The notes: generated by a model not told the origin, from the sequence alone. 64,000 bases of DNA from Larix kaempferi (GCA_027924585.1 BSBM01000964.1:1185501-1249500), one strand, 5' to 3'; positions 47,381 to 59,608 are shown, counted from the stretch's first letter. A program made the numbers and translations.

Positions 47381-49976
47381 TGTAACATCCCCATTTTGAC
47401 CCTCAGGGTTTATTGGCTTCAATGTAAATATTGTATACATGCAATGTGTGTTTTCCCTAGTGTGGAGATCAAGCCCAAGGCCCCACTAGAGGATGTCCAA
47501 GTTTTATTTAAAAGGAAAGTAATTGACATTTGGATTATCCATGTGTTATTAAACCATGAAACATTGTAAATGATGTAAATATTAATATTGCAATAAAATA
47601 CCAAGGAAACTGACTAAGGAGGAAACCAATAAGAGGGGGGCATGAGTATCCACTCGGGAGAGGTGAGGGGGTTGTGGGATTGAAACCCATGTTGCAACAT
47701 GTCAATTTGTAAACCCATTTGACTCCCCATGCTGACATTTAATTATGTTGTAAGGAGGTGGTTGAGAAGGCCTATTCATGAGGTCGATGGAGTACGGGGC
47801 AGCCCTGAAAATCCATATGTCAGGGTATGGATCTGTTTTGATTGTCCCTTAAGCCACTCTACCTCCTAGTAATTCATGCACCTTAATCCCTATCCCATTG
47901 TTGACCAACTAACCTTAGTTATCATGCATTACAGAGGGGAGCAGTGCAGCAGAAGGGAGGAAAAATCGCGATTCTGTGTAAGCATGAATTTGCAGAGCCG
48001 AAAGCACATAGAAACCCTGCGTAGGAAGTAAATAGATTGCGGATATCAATGGATAATACCATGGGAATAAATTACAGAGCGTGAGCAGCTTATAAAACCC
48101 ATGAGAACACCTGGATCTGATAGGAGAAGACTGAGTCGTGGGACAGAGCTTCGACCGCAACCCTGAGAATATTCCATCTAGAATAACAGATAAGAGGATT
48201 AGACAGAGGTTGGATTTGCTTAATAAACCCAGTGAAAGCTAAAGTCTCATGAAAGCAGCAATTTGGACCTTTCTATGCCCACCCTAAAGAGCACTGGAAG
48301 GAAGGGGCCCTGAGGGACTGTGTAGCAGAGAAGGGGGCCTTCCTTGTGATGGGTGAGGCAGGTATTGTGGGTGCCATATTTGCTGAGTAGTTTGAGATGC
48401 CTTTAGCTCTATGGTTGAGCTCACTGTATTAGCATCATCCTCCCTATTTTACCTTACATGCTTGCTAAACCCAACTGTATGTTGGATTAGCATTAGGGTG
48501 GAACCTTGACTGTGAGAGAGCCTATTTATCCTTCCTTAGTGGATACACAACCTAGCTCGGGGGTGGCCTCTCAGCTAAAAGAGTATAGGTTGGACAGAGA
48601 CCTATGGTTGGGTGGAACATTGCTCTCATTTAGCCAGTTGCTTGGACAATTCCATTTAAATATAAGTGCTTTATGTGGTGTTAAATGATGTTGGTTTTCC
48701 TATGTTATGTCTACGTTATTTGAATGAATGATTGCATGAAATTGACCAGTATGAAGACTATGTATAGGCATGAGTATGAGGCTGAGTTCATGTTTGAATA
48801 CTTCACCATTTTCTTGGCATTAATATGTTGCTAACCTTGCAGGTTGTAGATGCACTAATTAGTTTTAGTTTCATTATGGGTGTTTTTTTAGGTATTGCAT
48901 ACACTTTCAGATGGACTTCATGGAATCACCTAGACTTGGGGGAAGGAATTAGATAGACCCTATTGTGTTTCATGACCCTATGTGGGTCAGGAGAAGGGAG
49001 AATCCATGGAAAAGGACAAGTAGAGATCCTTGCAGAAGGGTAAAGAAGCATTGAGGGAGTTTGAGCTATAGTTCAGTTGGAAAAATGACAAAGTCAAAGT
49101 ACTCATATGTTTTAGGGAATCACACCAGTGTATATATCCCTCCAATATCTTTCCAACGGTACCGGACTTGTCCAATTTTTCCTTAGGATGAAGAAGTTAT
49201 CATCTTGGGAAGTTGGCAGAACAGGAGTATGGCTAGCTCCCAACCTTTCGAATCTGCACTGCGGAATGCAGAAGTCAAGGGCACATTTCTAAAATGCCAG
49301 GCCTTTTGGTGTCCCAACTTTCCGACTCCCGCATCACGGATGTGGAGTGCAGAATTCGGGGGTGCATAATCGAAGAGATGGTGGATTTGGCGTTCCGACT
49401 TTCTGACTCCCACATCGCGGATGCAGAGTATGGAAGTCGGAGGCGCATTTTTTACGAGATGGTGAAGTTGGCGTTTCGACTTTCCGACTCACACATCGCG
49501 AATGCAGAGTGCAGAAGTCAGTTGCGCAATTTCTTTAAAACGATGAAGTGGCATTCTGACTTTCTGACTCCCGCATCACGGATGTGGATTGCAGAAGTCG
49601 GAAGCGCATTTTTGTCGAAATGATGAATTGGCGTTTCGACTTTCCAACTCCCGCATCACGAATTGTGGAGTGCGGAAGTCAGAAGAGAAAATATGTGAAG
49701 TTAGATTATTGGCGCTCTGACTTTCTAAGTTCGGCATCGTGGATTGCGGAACTATGGAAGTCGAAGAGGTGTTTTCAACGCTGCGTATTTTGGAGATCCG
49801 ATTCCCGAATTCCAACTTGTGGCTATAGTTTGCTGCTTGCAGATTGCGGAGTTGCAGACCAAAGATAATTGCTGTTGTGTAAAAATATCTAGGGTGCGGA
49901 TAAGTTTGGAAAAACAAATGTATTAGATTGTCTCCCATCGCCTTTGAAGGTCACCAAGGCAACCAAGAACGTGACA
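47381..49976 (+). repeat. Chromovirus LTR 2, shared middle LTR
   Basis: 2596 bases, TG...CA, the longest and probably most complete of the three LTRs. It keeps the 48085-48790 section missing in LTR 1. Part of that section (GTGGCCTCTCAGCTAAAAGA, then GGACAGAGACCTATGGTTGG) resembles the LTR at 2956-4013, so the two chromovirus families are related. Hairpin units are at 49241-49860. Confidence 0.85.
49241..49860 (+). repeat. Hairpin-unit array in LTR 2
   Basis: Same layout as 42251-42865. Units of about 80 bases contain (T/C)GACTTTCCGACTCCCGCAT, CACGGATGTGGAGTGC and AGAAGTCGGA, with several GC-to-AT changes that weaken individual stems. Open frames read across the array are a by-product of the 80-base repeat. 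Confidence 0.85.
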
Positions 49977-49978
49977 AA

Positions 49979-49992
49979 TGGTATTAGAGGCC
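49979..49992 (+). promoter_or_regulatory. Primer-binding site, chromovirus internal 2, mutated
   Basis: TGGTATTAGAGGCC, two bases after LTR 2. It differs from the other sites in this window at two positions, which would weaken tRNA pairing. Confidence 0.8.
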
Positions 49993-50245
49993 AAGTTATA
50001 GCACTGGGGTTGCTTGGGCCGAGCCATGAATGCGTTTATAGGAAGAAGAATGCTCATGGCGCGGATTTGCTAAACAATAATTGGTATCATTGTTGTCTGA
50101 ATCAGTAGTTTCCAGATTTGTATTGATATTTTATGTTTCATATGCAGTCTTATGATGTATGATAAATGTCTCTCTAATGCATAGTGTTCGTAGCTGATAA
50201 TAGTTGAATTGTATAATAGAGGCAGCATATAGGGAAAGCAAGGAA

Positions 50246-52140
50246 ATGGTAACCATAAATGATGCCCAAGATCCTTATGAGTAGGAGGAATATGTTCTGG
50301 GAGAGAATGTGCAAGAAGCACATACTGAAACAGAATCCAATGGGATAAGGGAGCAAATAACGCCCCAGAACTTAGTTGAAACCATGGTGAGATTCAATGA
50401 GAGATTTATGGAGGCTCAGGAAGAGCAGTACCAACTCAATGCTTCCATCTTGCAGAGCCTCACCGATATGCATCAAAGGATAAATCTTGGGTCTAACCCC
50501 AAGAAATGTGGGAAGAGATGCAGGTAGTCGCTCTAGAGTTCGTTCTAGGAAGAGGACTCCAAGCCCTAGAAGCAGTTCTGTGATAAAAAAGAATAGAACA
50601 CCCTCTCCAAGATCTCTTTCCAGTAGGTCATGTGACTCTAGATATTATCAGAGAAGTCTGAGCCATACTTCCAGCAGGTTTGAAGGAAGAAAGAAATTCA
50701 GAGAGATCCCACAGGGAGAATTTAGGAATGCAATGCCTCCCACATTTGATGAAGAAAGAAAGACGGGTCAAGATGCAAAGGCATGGCTTCTTGGAATGAA
50801 GAAGTATTTTAGAATGCATGATTATTCAAAAAAATGAAAAGGCCAGAGTTTCCATTTACAATCTAAGTGCCAGAGATTCAATTTGGTTGGAGTACCTCAT
50901 GCAAGTGAATAGTATTAGTGAAAGGAGGATCAGATGGGAGCGGTTTAAAATGTACTTCAAGAAGTAATACCTATCAGCTAGGTATTATGATAACAAGAGG
51001 AAAGAGTTCAATGAACTCAGGTTGGGACAAAATTCCATGGAAGAGCATGTCCATAAGTTTTTGGAGTTGTTGAGCTATGTAGATTACATCAAGGATGAAA
51101 GGGTAAAGATCCAATGTTTTCTTGGTAGTCTACCTCAAAATTTCAGAGATAGGATTGAGTTTGTCAATTCACTAATTCTGGATGAAGCCATTAGGACGGA
51201 AATGCATTGCTATGAGTAAAGTAAAGTAAAATCAGAGGTTCATCCAACATGGAAAGGAAATCCCAGAGGGAGGTTTGAAAAAAGGAAAAGTGGATTCAAG
51301 CCAACATTTCGAAATCAACCTAGAAATTTTCCATAGGGACAGCAAGCACAAAGAGGATTCAAGCCTGCAGTAGCAACAAAAAATGCATCAAAATGACCAC
51401 TTCAGTGTTTTGGATGTGGAGGAAATCACATGCTTAGATATTGTCCACATTGGAGGGAGAATCCCAGGATCTTGCACAACTTAGAAGAAGCAACTATAGT
51501 GGAATATATGGCAAGGGAGGCACTTCAAATTTATGTAGCATTTGATGATCATCGGGCAAACCACCAATCAACAATGGTGGAATTTGAAGGTAAGATTGCT
51601 AAGCAATCTATTTCTATTTTGATTGATCCAGGATCTACTCATATTTATGTGTCTCCTAAGGTGGTTGAAGGTTGTTCTCTTAGCAAATTGAAGCATAGTA
51701 AGTCATGGATAGTTCAATTAGCCACAGGTACTAAGAGGAAGGTGAGTGAGGTAGTGATAGAGTGCCCCATGGAATTGAATGGGATCCTCACAAAGGTAAA
51801 CTTGAATGTCCTACCATTAGGATCTTATGATTCCCTAACAGGTATGGATTGGTTGGAAATACATAGAGCCAAGATAGATTGCTGTGAGAAGGTGCTTGAA
51901 TGCATTGATGGAGAGGGAAGACCAAGGTTGGTAAGAGGAATTCCCAAACAAGTTTCAGTAAGGTGGGTTTCAACCTTGCAGTTGAAAAAGTTTTATAACA
52001 AGGGTTTCCAATTAGATGCAGTTCACATTTCAGATTCATCAAAAGATAAGGGACCAAGGATAGAATATTTTCAGCTGTTGCAGGAGTTCAAAGATGTGTT
52101 TATGGATGAAGCGCTAGGACTGGCACCAAAGAGAGATTGA
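50246..52140 (+). pseudogene. Chromovirus gag-protease, copy 2, broken
   Basis: ATG at 50246 is followed by a stop near 50281. The gag frame runs to about 50500, then a frameshift leads into the Ser/Arg-rich and AWLLGMKKYFRMHDYS part (50487-50837). Further breaks precede 51022-51219 (SMEEHVHKFLELLSYVDYIK, then DRIEFVNSLILDEA). A zinc knuckle CFGCGGNHMLRYC is near 51408-51446. The protease frame 51430-52140 has ILIDPGSTH where LIDSGATH is usual, so the active-site Ser is Pro. At about 52130 two bases present in copy 1 (AGATATTGAT) are missing, shifting the frame into RT. Confidence 0.85.
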
Positions 52141-54575
52141 TTTTTCCATCAATCTTGTTCTAGGGGAAGCACCAATTTCCAAATCTCCTTATAGAATGAG
52201 CACACCAAAATTGGTAGACTTGAAGATGCAACTACAAGAATTAATGGAAAAGGGGTATATCAAACCGAGTGTATCTCCTTGGGGAGCACCAATGTTATTT
52301 TTCAAGGAAAATGATGGGACTTTAAGGCTATGTATTGATTATAGGCAGCTAAATAAAGTGAGAGTCAAGAATAAGTACCCATTGCCAAGAATTGATGACA
52401 TATTTGATCAAATGAAGGAAGCTAAAGTGTTTTCAAAGATTGACTTGAGGTCTGGATGCCATCAAGTGAGGATTAAGGAAGAAGACATTCACAAGACAAC
52501 TTCCAGGACAATATATGGCCATTATGAATTCACAGTGGTGCTGCTTGGTCTTACCAATGCACCTGCTACATTCTTGTGTCTCATGAATAGTGTCTTCAGC
52601 AAGTATTTATATAAGTTTGTGATTGTGTTCTTGGATGAAATTCTTGTTTATTCAAAGAATGAAGAAGAGCATAATGAACATCTAAGAATGGTGTTGTAAG
52701 TCCTTAGAGAACAGCAACTGTATGCAAAGCAAGTGTGATTTCTATCAGCAGAAGGTACAGTATTTGGGTCATGTCATCTCAAAAGAAGGAATTGCAATGG
52801 ATTCTGAAAATATTGAAGCCATAATAGATTGCCCTACTCCAAAGAATGTTGCAGATGTTAGTTTTTTATGGGTCTAGCATGCCATTATAGAAGTTTCATT
52901 GAAGGGTTCTCCAAAATAGCTCATCCAATTACATCATTGCAGAGGAATAATATGAAGTTTGTATGGTCTGAAAAATGTGAGAAAAGATTTCAGCAGCTAA
53001 AGGAATTTCTTACTAGTGCTCCTATCTTGAATATTGCAGATCCAAAGAAATATTTTGTAGTGTGCATGGATGCTTGAATTGAAGGGCTAGGTGGAGTGCT
53101 CATGCAAGAGGGATTTGTAATTTGCTATGAGTCAAGAAACTTAAAGGAAAATGAAAAAAACTATGCCACACATGATTTAGAACTAGCAGGCATAGTTCAT
53201 TCTCTCAAGAGGTGGAGACATTATATGTTGGGAAGAATATCAGAGCTCAGAACAGACCATATGAGCTTGAAATATTTGTTTGACCAGCCAAACCTGAATG
53301 CTAGGAAAACTAGGTGGATGGAATTACTTTGTGAATTTGATTTTGAAATTAAACATGTCAAAGGTAAGGAGAATAAGGTTGCAAATGCCCTTAGCAGAAA
53401 AATTCATGTTGCAACAGTAAGTATATGTAAATTAGATTTGAAGGAAAGAGTTCTCAAAGCTCAAACCAGTGATCAAGCTTACCTTCAAATCAAAGAAAAA
53501 TTGAAGCAGGGAGATGTAGATGAAAAGTGTGCAGCATATCATCTTGGTGAAGATGATATTCTCATTTATCAGGGTACCTGACTATATATTCCAAATAGTA
53601 CAGATTTGAAGAGGCTAGTGATGGATGAGATGCATCAAATGGCATATTCTGGACACCCAGGATATCAAAAGACTATAACAACAGCAAGAAAGCAATAGTT
53701 TTGGCATTGGATGAAGAAGGACATAGAAGAGTACATTACTAGGTGTCAAAAGTGCCAACAAGTCAAGGAAGAACATCAACATCTAGCAGAATTGTTGCAT
53801 CCTTTTCCCATTCTAGAATGGAAGTGGGAACTAATGTCTATGGATTTTATAATAGATTTTCCAATGACAATGAGGAAGCATGATTCAATAATGGTAGTGG
53901 TGGACAAGCTATCAAAGGTAGCTCACTTCATTCCAGTCAAGTCCACTCATAAGACCAATGACCGTTAGCAAATATCTTCATGAAGGAGATATTCAGATTG
54001 CATGGATTTCCCAAGGCAATAATTTGAGATCGTGATACAAAGTTCACATCCAATTTTTGGAAGGGATTATTCCATGAATTGGGGACTCAGCTGAAGTTTA
54101 GTACAACATATCATCCTCAAATAGATGGTCAGACTAAGAGGGTGAATCAAGTTCTTGAAGACATGTTGAGGATGTATGTGATGAATAAACCATCAAAGTG
54201 GGAAAACTACCTACGCTTGGTAGAATTTGCATACAATAATGGACATCAAGCATCATTGGTAATGAGTCCTTTTAACGTATTGTATGGCAAGGGATGTAGG
54301 ACTCCAGTGAATTGAGATAGCCCAGTGAATAGGGTAGTGCTTGGACCATAGATGATCAGGGAGATGGAACAAGAGATTGTTAAGAACAGGCAGAATTTGA
54401 AGGCAACACAAGACAAGAAGAAGAGTTATGCAGATTTGAAAAGAGTGCATAAGGAATTTAAGATTGGGGATCATGCTTACTTATGAGTGAAACCAAGGAA
54501 AATTTTCCTGAAGTTTGGTAGTTGTGCCAATTTGGCACTAAGATATTGTGGGCCATTTGAAGTACTTGATAGGAT
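52141..54575 (+). pseudogene. Chromovirus pol copy 2: RT-RNase H-integrase, 3' deleted
   Basis: RT is at 52196-52699 with [10 protein letters not shown]; its active site reads FLDE (GAA at 52637) where copy 1 has FLDD. RNase H is at 52868-53581 (EGLGGVLMQEGFVICYESR, then KHVKGKENKVANALSRK). The integrase zinc site CQKCQQVKEEHQH is near 53741, the core SMDFIIDFP near 53838, and the Glu motif reads QTKRVNQVLE (AAG at 54136; copy 1 has GAG). Small frameshifts occur at about 52720-52860 and 53965. The end of integrase and the chromodomain are deleted at 54575, where the sequence jumps into the middle of LTR 3. Confidence 0.85.
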
Positions 54576-55488
54576 ATTGAGGGATTTTGAGCTATAGTTC
54601 AGTTGGAAAAATGACAAACTCAGAGTACTCGGATGTGGTACGAGATCACACCAGTGTATAGATCCCTCCAAGATTTTTCCAACGGTACTGAACTTGTCCA
54701 TTTTTTCCTTAGGATGAAGAAGTTATCAGCTTGGGAAGTTGGCAAAACAAAGGTATGGTCAGTTCTTGACTTTCTGAATCCGCACTGTGGAATGTGGAAG
54801 TCAGGGGTGCATTTCTACAACGTCGGGCCTTTTGGTGTCTCAACTTTCTGAATCCTGCATTGCATATGCAGAGTGTGGAATTCGGGGGCGCATAATCGAC
54901 GAGATGGTGGATTTGGCATTTCGACTTTCCGACTCCTGTATCGCAGATGCGGAATGCAAAAGTCGAAGGCGCATTTTTTACGAGATGGTGAAGTTGGTGT
55001 TCCGACTTTCCGACTCCCACATCACGGATGCTGAGTGTGGAAGTCAGAGGTGCATTTTCGTCAAAATGGTGGAATGGCATTCTGACTTTCCGATTCCCGC
55101 ATCGGGGATGCAGAGTGTGGAATTCGGAAGCGCATTTTTGTCAAAATGATGAATTGGTGTTCCGACTTTCCGACTCCCGCATTGCGGCTTGTGGAGTGCG
55201 GAAGTCGGACGAGAAAATATGCAAAGTTAGATTATTGGCACTCCGAATTTTCGATTTCCTCATCGCGGATTGTAGAACTGCGGAAGTCAGAGAGTTTTTT
55301 TCAACGCTACGAATTTTGGAGATTCAATTCTTGACTTCTAACTTACGGCTGCGGATTGCGGAGTTTCAGACCAAAGATAATTGCAACTGTGTAAAAACAT
55401 CTGAGGTGCAGATAAGTTTGAAAAATAAAATGTATCAATTCGTCTCTCATAGCCTCTGAAGGGAACCAAGGTGACCAGAGACGTGACA
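54576..55488 (+). repeat. Chromovirus LTR 3, 5'-truncated
   Basis: Starts inside the LTR at the position matching about 49050 of LTR 2 (TTGAGGGATTTTGAGCTATAG) and ends GTGACA. About 1.67 kb of LTR start plus the 3' end of internal 2 were lost in one deletion. Hairpin units occupy 54768-55370. Confidence 0.85.
54768..55370 (+). repeat. Hairpin-unit array in LTR 3
   Basis: Third copy of the array. It keeps several well-paired cores, for example TTCCGACTTTCCGACTCCCG with TGGAGTGCGGAAGTCGGA near 55160-55208. The unit period is again about 80 bases. Confidence 0.85.
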
Positions 55489-57330
55489 CTGCTAGCCATT
55501 GATCTCATTATTATCCCTTTATTAGCCTCAACTTCTTAAACCTTGTGCATAGATAACAACTATCAAACCATGCAACATATTTATTATAGTATACATAGAG
55601 TCTGAGTGATATCGATAAGCTATATCAATGAAAAATGATGAATAAAATATTTTTGTCACTCCAAAGGCTATATTTTGGGCAAATCGGGGCCATTATCTTC
55701 AATCACACGTGGCTTCTACGATTGGATATCTTCCTTGTGCTATGAAACATACTAATTCGCTTATGATCAATATATTAAACCTATGAAATAAAATTCAAGA
55801 TAAATGAATGGCCTTCATGCCATAAGCAAGTGTGTCTTGGTCTTACTATTCGGTCCCAAGTGAATATCCTTAGGCTGCAACAATTTCATTGGAGAGTCTT
55901 ATTTTTAAACAATGAATTACTTTTAAAAATATCAAATTAATCGATGTTTGGCCACCATTAAACATCACGTCCACGTTAAGTTTTTATTCTTTCTTGTGGA
56001 TGTTCAACTAATATGGTTTCATGGCTAATACAAAGACATGCACAGTTTTGAGGAATCCATTCTTTCTGTTTCTCCGTCCTCCCATATTTTGATTTGTGCT
56101 CGTATCAATTGAGCACTAAAATGTTGCAAAAAACTAGAATGTGCATTCTTAGGTCCGACTTGAATTTACTTTTTTTAGATCCCTCTTGCATGAATTTTGT
56201 CTTTATCTACATGTAGGTCATTTGTTTGAAGAAATGCCTTCCAGAGTAGTTACAACGTATAGCAAGAGCTACAAAGCAACGAATACCATATCGTTTAACA
56301 TAATTTCTTTACATCATATCAAGCTATAGAGTGCCACATGGTTTCTTTACATCATATCAAGCTATAAAGTGCCACATGGGGAATGCCAAGAGTCTATATA
56401 ATAGAAAATAAAAAATATAAAAGTGAGCACATATTTTAATTACATACATAAAATAAAGAATTATGTTGCAGTTGGTCTCTAATATGAGTTGTTTAGCCTT
56501 CTAAAAACTTGAAGAAAAATATAGTGGAAAACTAAATTATGTTTTCGACAAGTCCAATTATTGTTGTTATTTTTAATTTTTTTAATTTTTTTTAATTTAA
56601 GAAATATGCCCCAAGAGGCTACACACTACGATTGGGTTAAGTTCCAAGTCCATGGGTTATTTACATTTTCAAACTCATACCATTTGGGTGCATTAGACCA
56701 CAATGAGAATGGAACCCTGGTGGACAACTCGATACTCTAGTGCAAGTCTTGAGGTTGACATGATAGCATTATTCTTCTCTAGGTTACTAACATTGCTTAA
56801 AGGTTCTTATGATTTTTGTGGGTCTCCATTGATAATGGTTTTTGTTCTTATGATGTTTTCTTTAATGCAAGATTACTAAACCACAATGGTGTATACTTGT
56901 TTAAACATTAATGGATGTTAGTTAGTGCAAACTCGTCAATGTTGATTACAATGCATGGCCTAGTAGGGATATCGAGTGAGGCATACAATAGAGATTCATC
57001 CCACTTTGGGAATTGACCCAATGACCTAATACATGGAACTCAAAGCACTCAAACCCTCAAGCTATCTTGCTAGCTCATTAGGATATTGCACCTTGGCAAC
57101 TTAGCTTTAATCTTGTTAGAATTTTTCTATTTCATTAACTAAATTGAATGCAAACAAAGCTTGTCTCAAAAATAAACACAATAAGCAAGCAAGTGAATTT
57201 ATGTGTACTAAGTGAAAGGTCTTATAATACAATCATAGGAGTTTGTTTTTCGAGTGCTTAATAAGAAACAAGGAGATATAAGAGACAATTACAACAAATG
57301 GATTATAACACATAAATTTGGTACACACAC
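55489..57330. other. Intergenic stretch, nothing identified
   Basis: No coding evidence. A 38-base tandem duplication is present at 56304-56379 (TTTCTTTACATCATATCAAG, ending GTGCCACATGG, twice). Confidence 0.5.
56304..56379 (+). repeat. 38-bp tandem duplication
   Basis: Two adjacent copies (56304-56341, 56342-56379) differ at one base (CTATAGAG versus CTATAAAG). Confidence 0.85.
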
Positions 57331-57456
57331 TGTTGATGTATTTGTAACTTTGGAAGATATTCACTTGTATATTACATTTGTACTTTATTGTATATCCAAC
57401 AGAGATGTATTATTCCTCTGATTGGAACTGTCATCATTTGTATTTGTAAGTGTCAC

Positions 57457-58266
57457 TGTTAGGATATTCCTATACTCCATCCTAGTCCCACCAGTATTTT
57501 GATCATTTACATTGTCAGTTATGCATGCACTTTCAGGGTTTGCATGCATCATTTAGGGTTTGCATGCATTCCAGTCATCAATCCCAGCACCTAGCCCTCA
57601 GTTATCTAGCCCCCGGAGCTTCCTTCCACTCAGTTTCAGCCCTCCTAGCCTATCATGTGCCCTCCTTTCACCTATTGCATGAGAAGGGTTCCATTCTCAC
57701 CTACCAGTCCAGTTTACTTCAGTTAGCCACCATTCTTTCCTTGATTTGAGGCCAGACTGACTCCTCACTGCTGTTATCACTCCGATTGACCTCCGATGAG
57801 ACATGACTACCTGTTCTGACTCCAATTAGGTCCTCATGTGCCCTCCACTGAGCCTCCTTCATTCAGTTAGTGTCTCCTTGTGCCAGTTACACCTACCACA
57901 CTCAGTTAGACTCAGTTTGACTGATGGTTGACAGTTATTTGTGCATTGATGACTCCACCGATGATGAGATAGACTACTAGTTGTGCTATGATGACACTCA
58001 AGTGATCTTTTGATCACTCCATGAAGGCTAATTCAAATTTCCACCTTAGGCATTCGAATCCTCATGCATTGTACTACTTATTGTCCATATTGTGATTAAT
58101 TAATTAGTGTGTGTGAAGTATTTTTGCTTCTATCCGAGTTCTACTGTATTATTATTCTGTTGCTCATTATACTGCATTGACCACTCTTATTCTATTTTCT
58201 TGCTTAATCAATTACTTTTTTGTGAGGTATACATCATCTCATAGATCTGCTGTGAGGATTTTCACA
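57457..58266 (+). repeat. 5' LTR of short copia
   Basis: Starts TGTTAGGATATTCC, contains two AGGGTTTGCATGCAT copies near 57535-57570 and ends GATTTTCACA. Word order (GTTTGCATGCAT, CCAGTCA, CCAGCACC, TAGCCCTC, AGCCCTCCTAG, GAGAAGGGT, CAGTTAGACTCAG, TTGTGCATTGATGA) parallels the LTR at 33506-34228. Confidence 0.92.
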
Positions 58267-58279
58267 TGGTATCAAAGCA
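58267..58279 (+). promoter_or_regulatory. Primer-binding site of short copia
   Basis: TGGTATCAAAGCA abuts the LTR end. It differs from the standard site at the ninth base (A for G). Confidence 0.85.
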
Positions 58280-58451
58280 TGTTGAGAGTATTGTTTATCT
58301 CCATTCCTAAGAGTTTTTTTGCAGGTTATTACCAATATTTCGAGTGTAGCAGTTGCAACAGTTTCTGCATTTTTGCAGCAGTAGCAGTTGCAGACATTTC
58401 TATTGTTTTTGTAGGTCTTCTACAGCTTCTATGTATCCATCATGAATTACT

Positions 58452-58832
58452 CCTCCTTCTCCATTCAACTATAATGAATGGAAACCAAAAATGATAGCAT
58501 ATTTGAAGAGCCATGATCTCTTTGATTGTTATTTTGAAAGAGAGTTCGAATCCTCTGAAGAGAAGATTGACTAGTTGAATAAACGTGATGGAGCCTTTGG
58601 AGCAATGATGCTTTCTTTGCCTGAATACATGATTAACCAATACCTTGATGTTGTTGAAACTCCAAAAGAGCTATGGGCCCATCTGGATGAAAGATATGGC
58701 AGACAAAATAAAGGGATTGGTCCAAACCCTTTCGAGAGCAAGCAAAGTGATGCATTCATCCTCCTTGATGATCTCATTGATCATGAACCGGTATCAAACA
58801 CATCTCATATTGAAGTTGTCCACAAAGAATAA
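58452..58832 (+). pseudogene. Gag-like remnant of short copia
   Basis: One frame reads PPSPFNYNEWKPKMIAYLKS, a stop (TAG 58572), then GAFGAMMLSLPEYM and PKELWAHLDERYGRQNKG, ending at 58832. This is the N-terminal fold of copia gag (FNYxxW...K at the start, PKELW..L...Y later), comparable with FNYFDWKDDM and PKAIWEQLETLFGKQ in the copia at 34651. No zinc knuckle follows. Gag forms the virus-like particle; this copy could give only a fragment. Confidence 0.75.
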
Positions 58833-59038
58833 GAACTTGCAGATTCTACACTCATGCTCCAACTTTCTTCTCTTTCTGTGCCATCTCACACTCTAGATAT
58901 TGCAGAAGGTCCTAAATCCTCTCTTGCACCAGAGTCTGTTGGTTTGCATCATGATCACATGATTATTTCGGAGGTAAAATCAGCTATTGGAGGTAATGCA
59001 TCACTCTCCTCAAGAAATCACCTCTTATTTACTACTAT

Positions 59039-59608
59039 ATGATCATTATTCCATGCTTTCAGAAGGTTATTGAAGAATATCGCCATTGCCACCCGCTTGG
59101 GATAATTTCTCATGCATCCACTGGTTTTGATCTCACCTCTTATGGTTCAAAGGAGATCTCAAGAAACCATTGCCATTCGCTTGAGATAATCTCTCATGCA
59201 TTTATTGGTTTTGATCTCACCTCTTATGGATCAAAGGAGATCTCAAGAAACCATGATTCAAGTCTTGGATCTAATTTGGATCCTAAGCAAACACTACTTG
59301 AGATAATTTCCCATGCATATGATAGTTTTGATCTCACCCCTGCTGGTTCAAAGGAGATCTCAAGAAACTATTCTTCAAGTCTTAAATCTGATTTGGATTT
59401 CAAGCAATCATTATTATTTGATGGTTCTTTTTGGCATAATCTCACCCATGATGGTTCGAAGGAGAAGACAAAAGACTATATGCATATTCATGTCTTTGAT
59501 CCTACCTCAACTGATTCGAATCACAGGTTCAAGGACCATCCTCATACTTTTGGATTTGTTCTCATCACATTCGATCTGAAGAGCAAGTACAAGCACATGA
59601 TTTTTTAG
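59039..59608 (+). CDS. Repeat-rich ORF in short copia, unknown
   Basis: A 189-codon open frame carries four diverged copies of a module containing ISHA..GFDLTS.GSKEISRNH, spaced about 35-55 residues. No known domain is recognised, and it replaces the pol region. The repeat period is a multiple of three, so the frame survives the duplications. It may be only a by-product of DNA-level repeats, or a protein specific to this non-autonomous group. Start codon choice is uncertain because upstream codons read through partly. Confidence 0.4.
   Translation: MIIIPCFQKVIEEYRHCHPLGIISHASTGFDLTSYGSKEISRNHCHSLEIISHAFIGFDLTSYGSKEISRNHDSSLGSNLDPKQTLLEIISHAYDSFDLTPAGSKEISRNYSSSLKSDLDFKQSLLFDGSFWHNLTHDGSKEKTKDYMHIHVFDPTSTDSNHRFKDHPHTFGFVLITFDLKSKYKHMIF
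59091..59490 (+). repeat. Internal tandem repeats of short copia
   Basis: Three to four diverged units contain TTGAGATAAT(C/T)TC(T/C)CATGCAT, GGTTTTGATCTCACC and TCAAAGGAGATCTCAAGAAA. Unit length grows from about 80 to 130 bases by insertion of TTCAAGTCTT(G/A)(G/A)ATCTGATTTGG-like sequence. Confidence 0.8.

Larger units (their letters stand above)
41043..55488 (+). mobile_element. Ty3/gypsy chromovirus in tandem: LTR-int-LTR-int-LTR
   Basis: Three LTR copies (41043-42984, 47381-49976 and a 5'-truncated one at 54576-55488) alternate with two internal regions (42985-47380 and 49977-54575) in the same orientation. Outer flanks CTGCC (41038-41042) and CTGCT (55489-55493) look like one target duplication with a single change, and no duplication is seen at the middle LTR. 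This favours a tandem made by recombination within one insertion over two independent insertions. A chromodomain at the end of internal 1 and LTRs of about 2-2.6 kb fit the Tekay-type chromoviruses. Confidence 0.85.

Noticed and set aside
59091-59490. CRISPR-like spaced repeats
   Set aside because: Units are long, diverged, without unique spacers of constant size, inside a plant retrotransposon.
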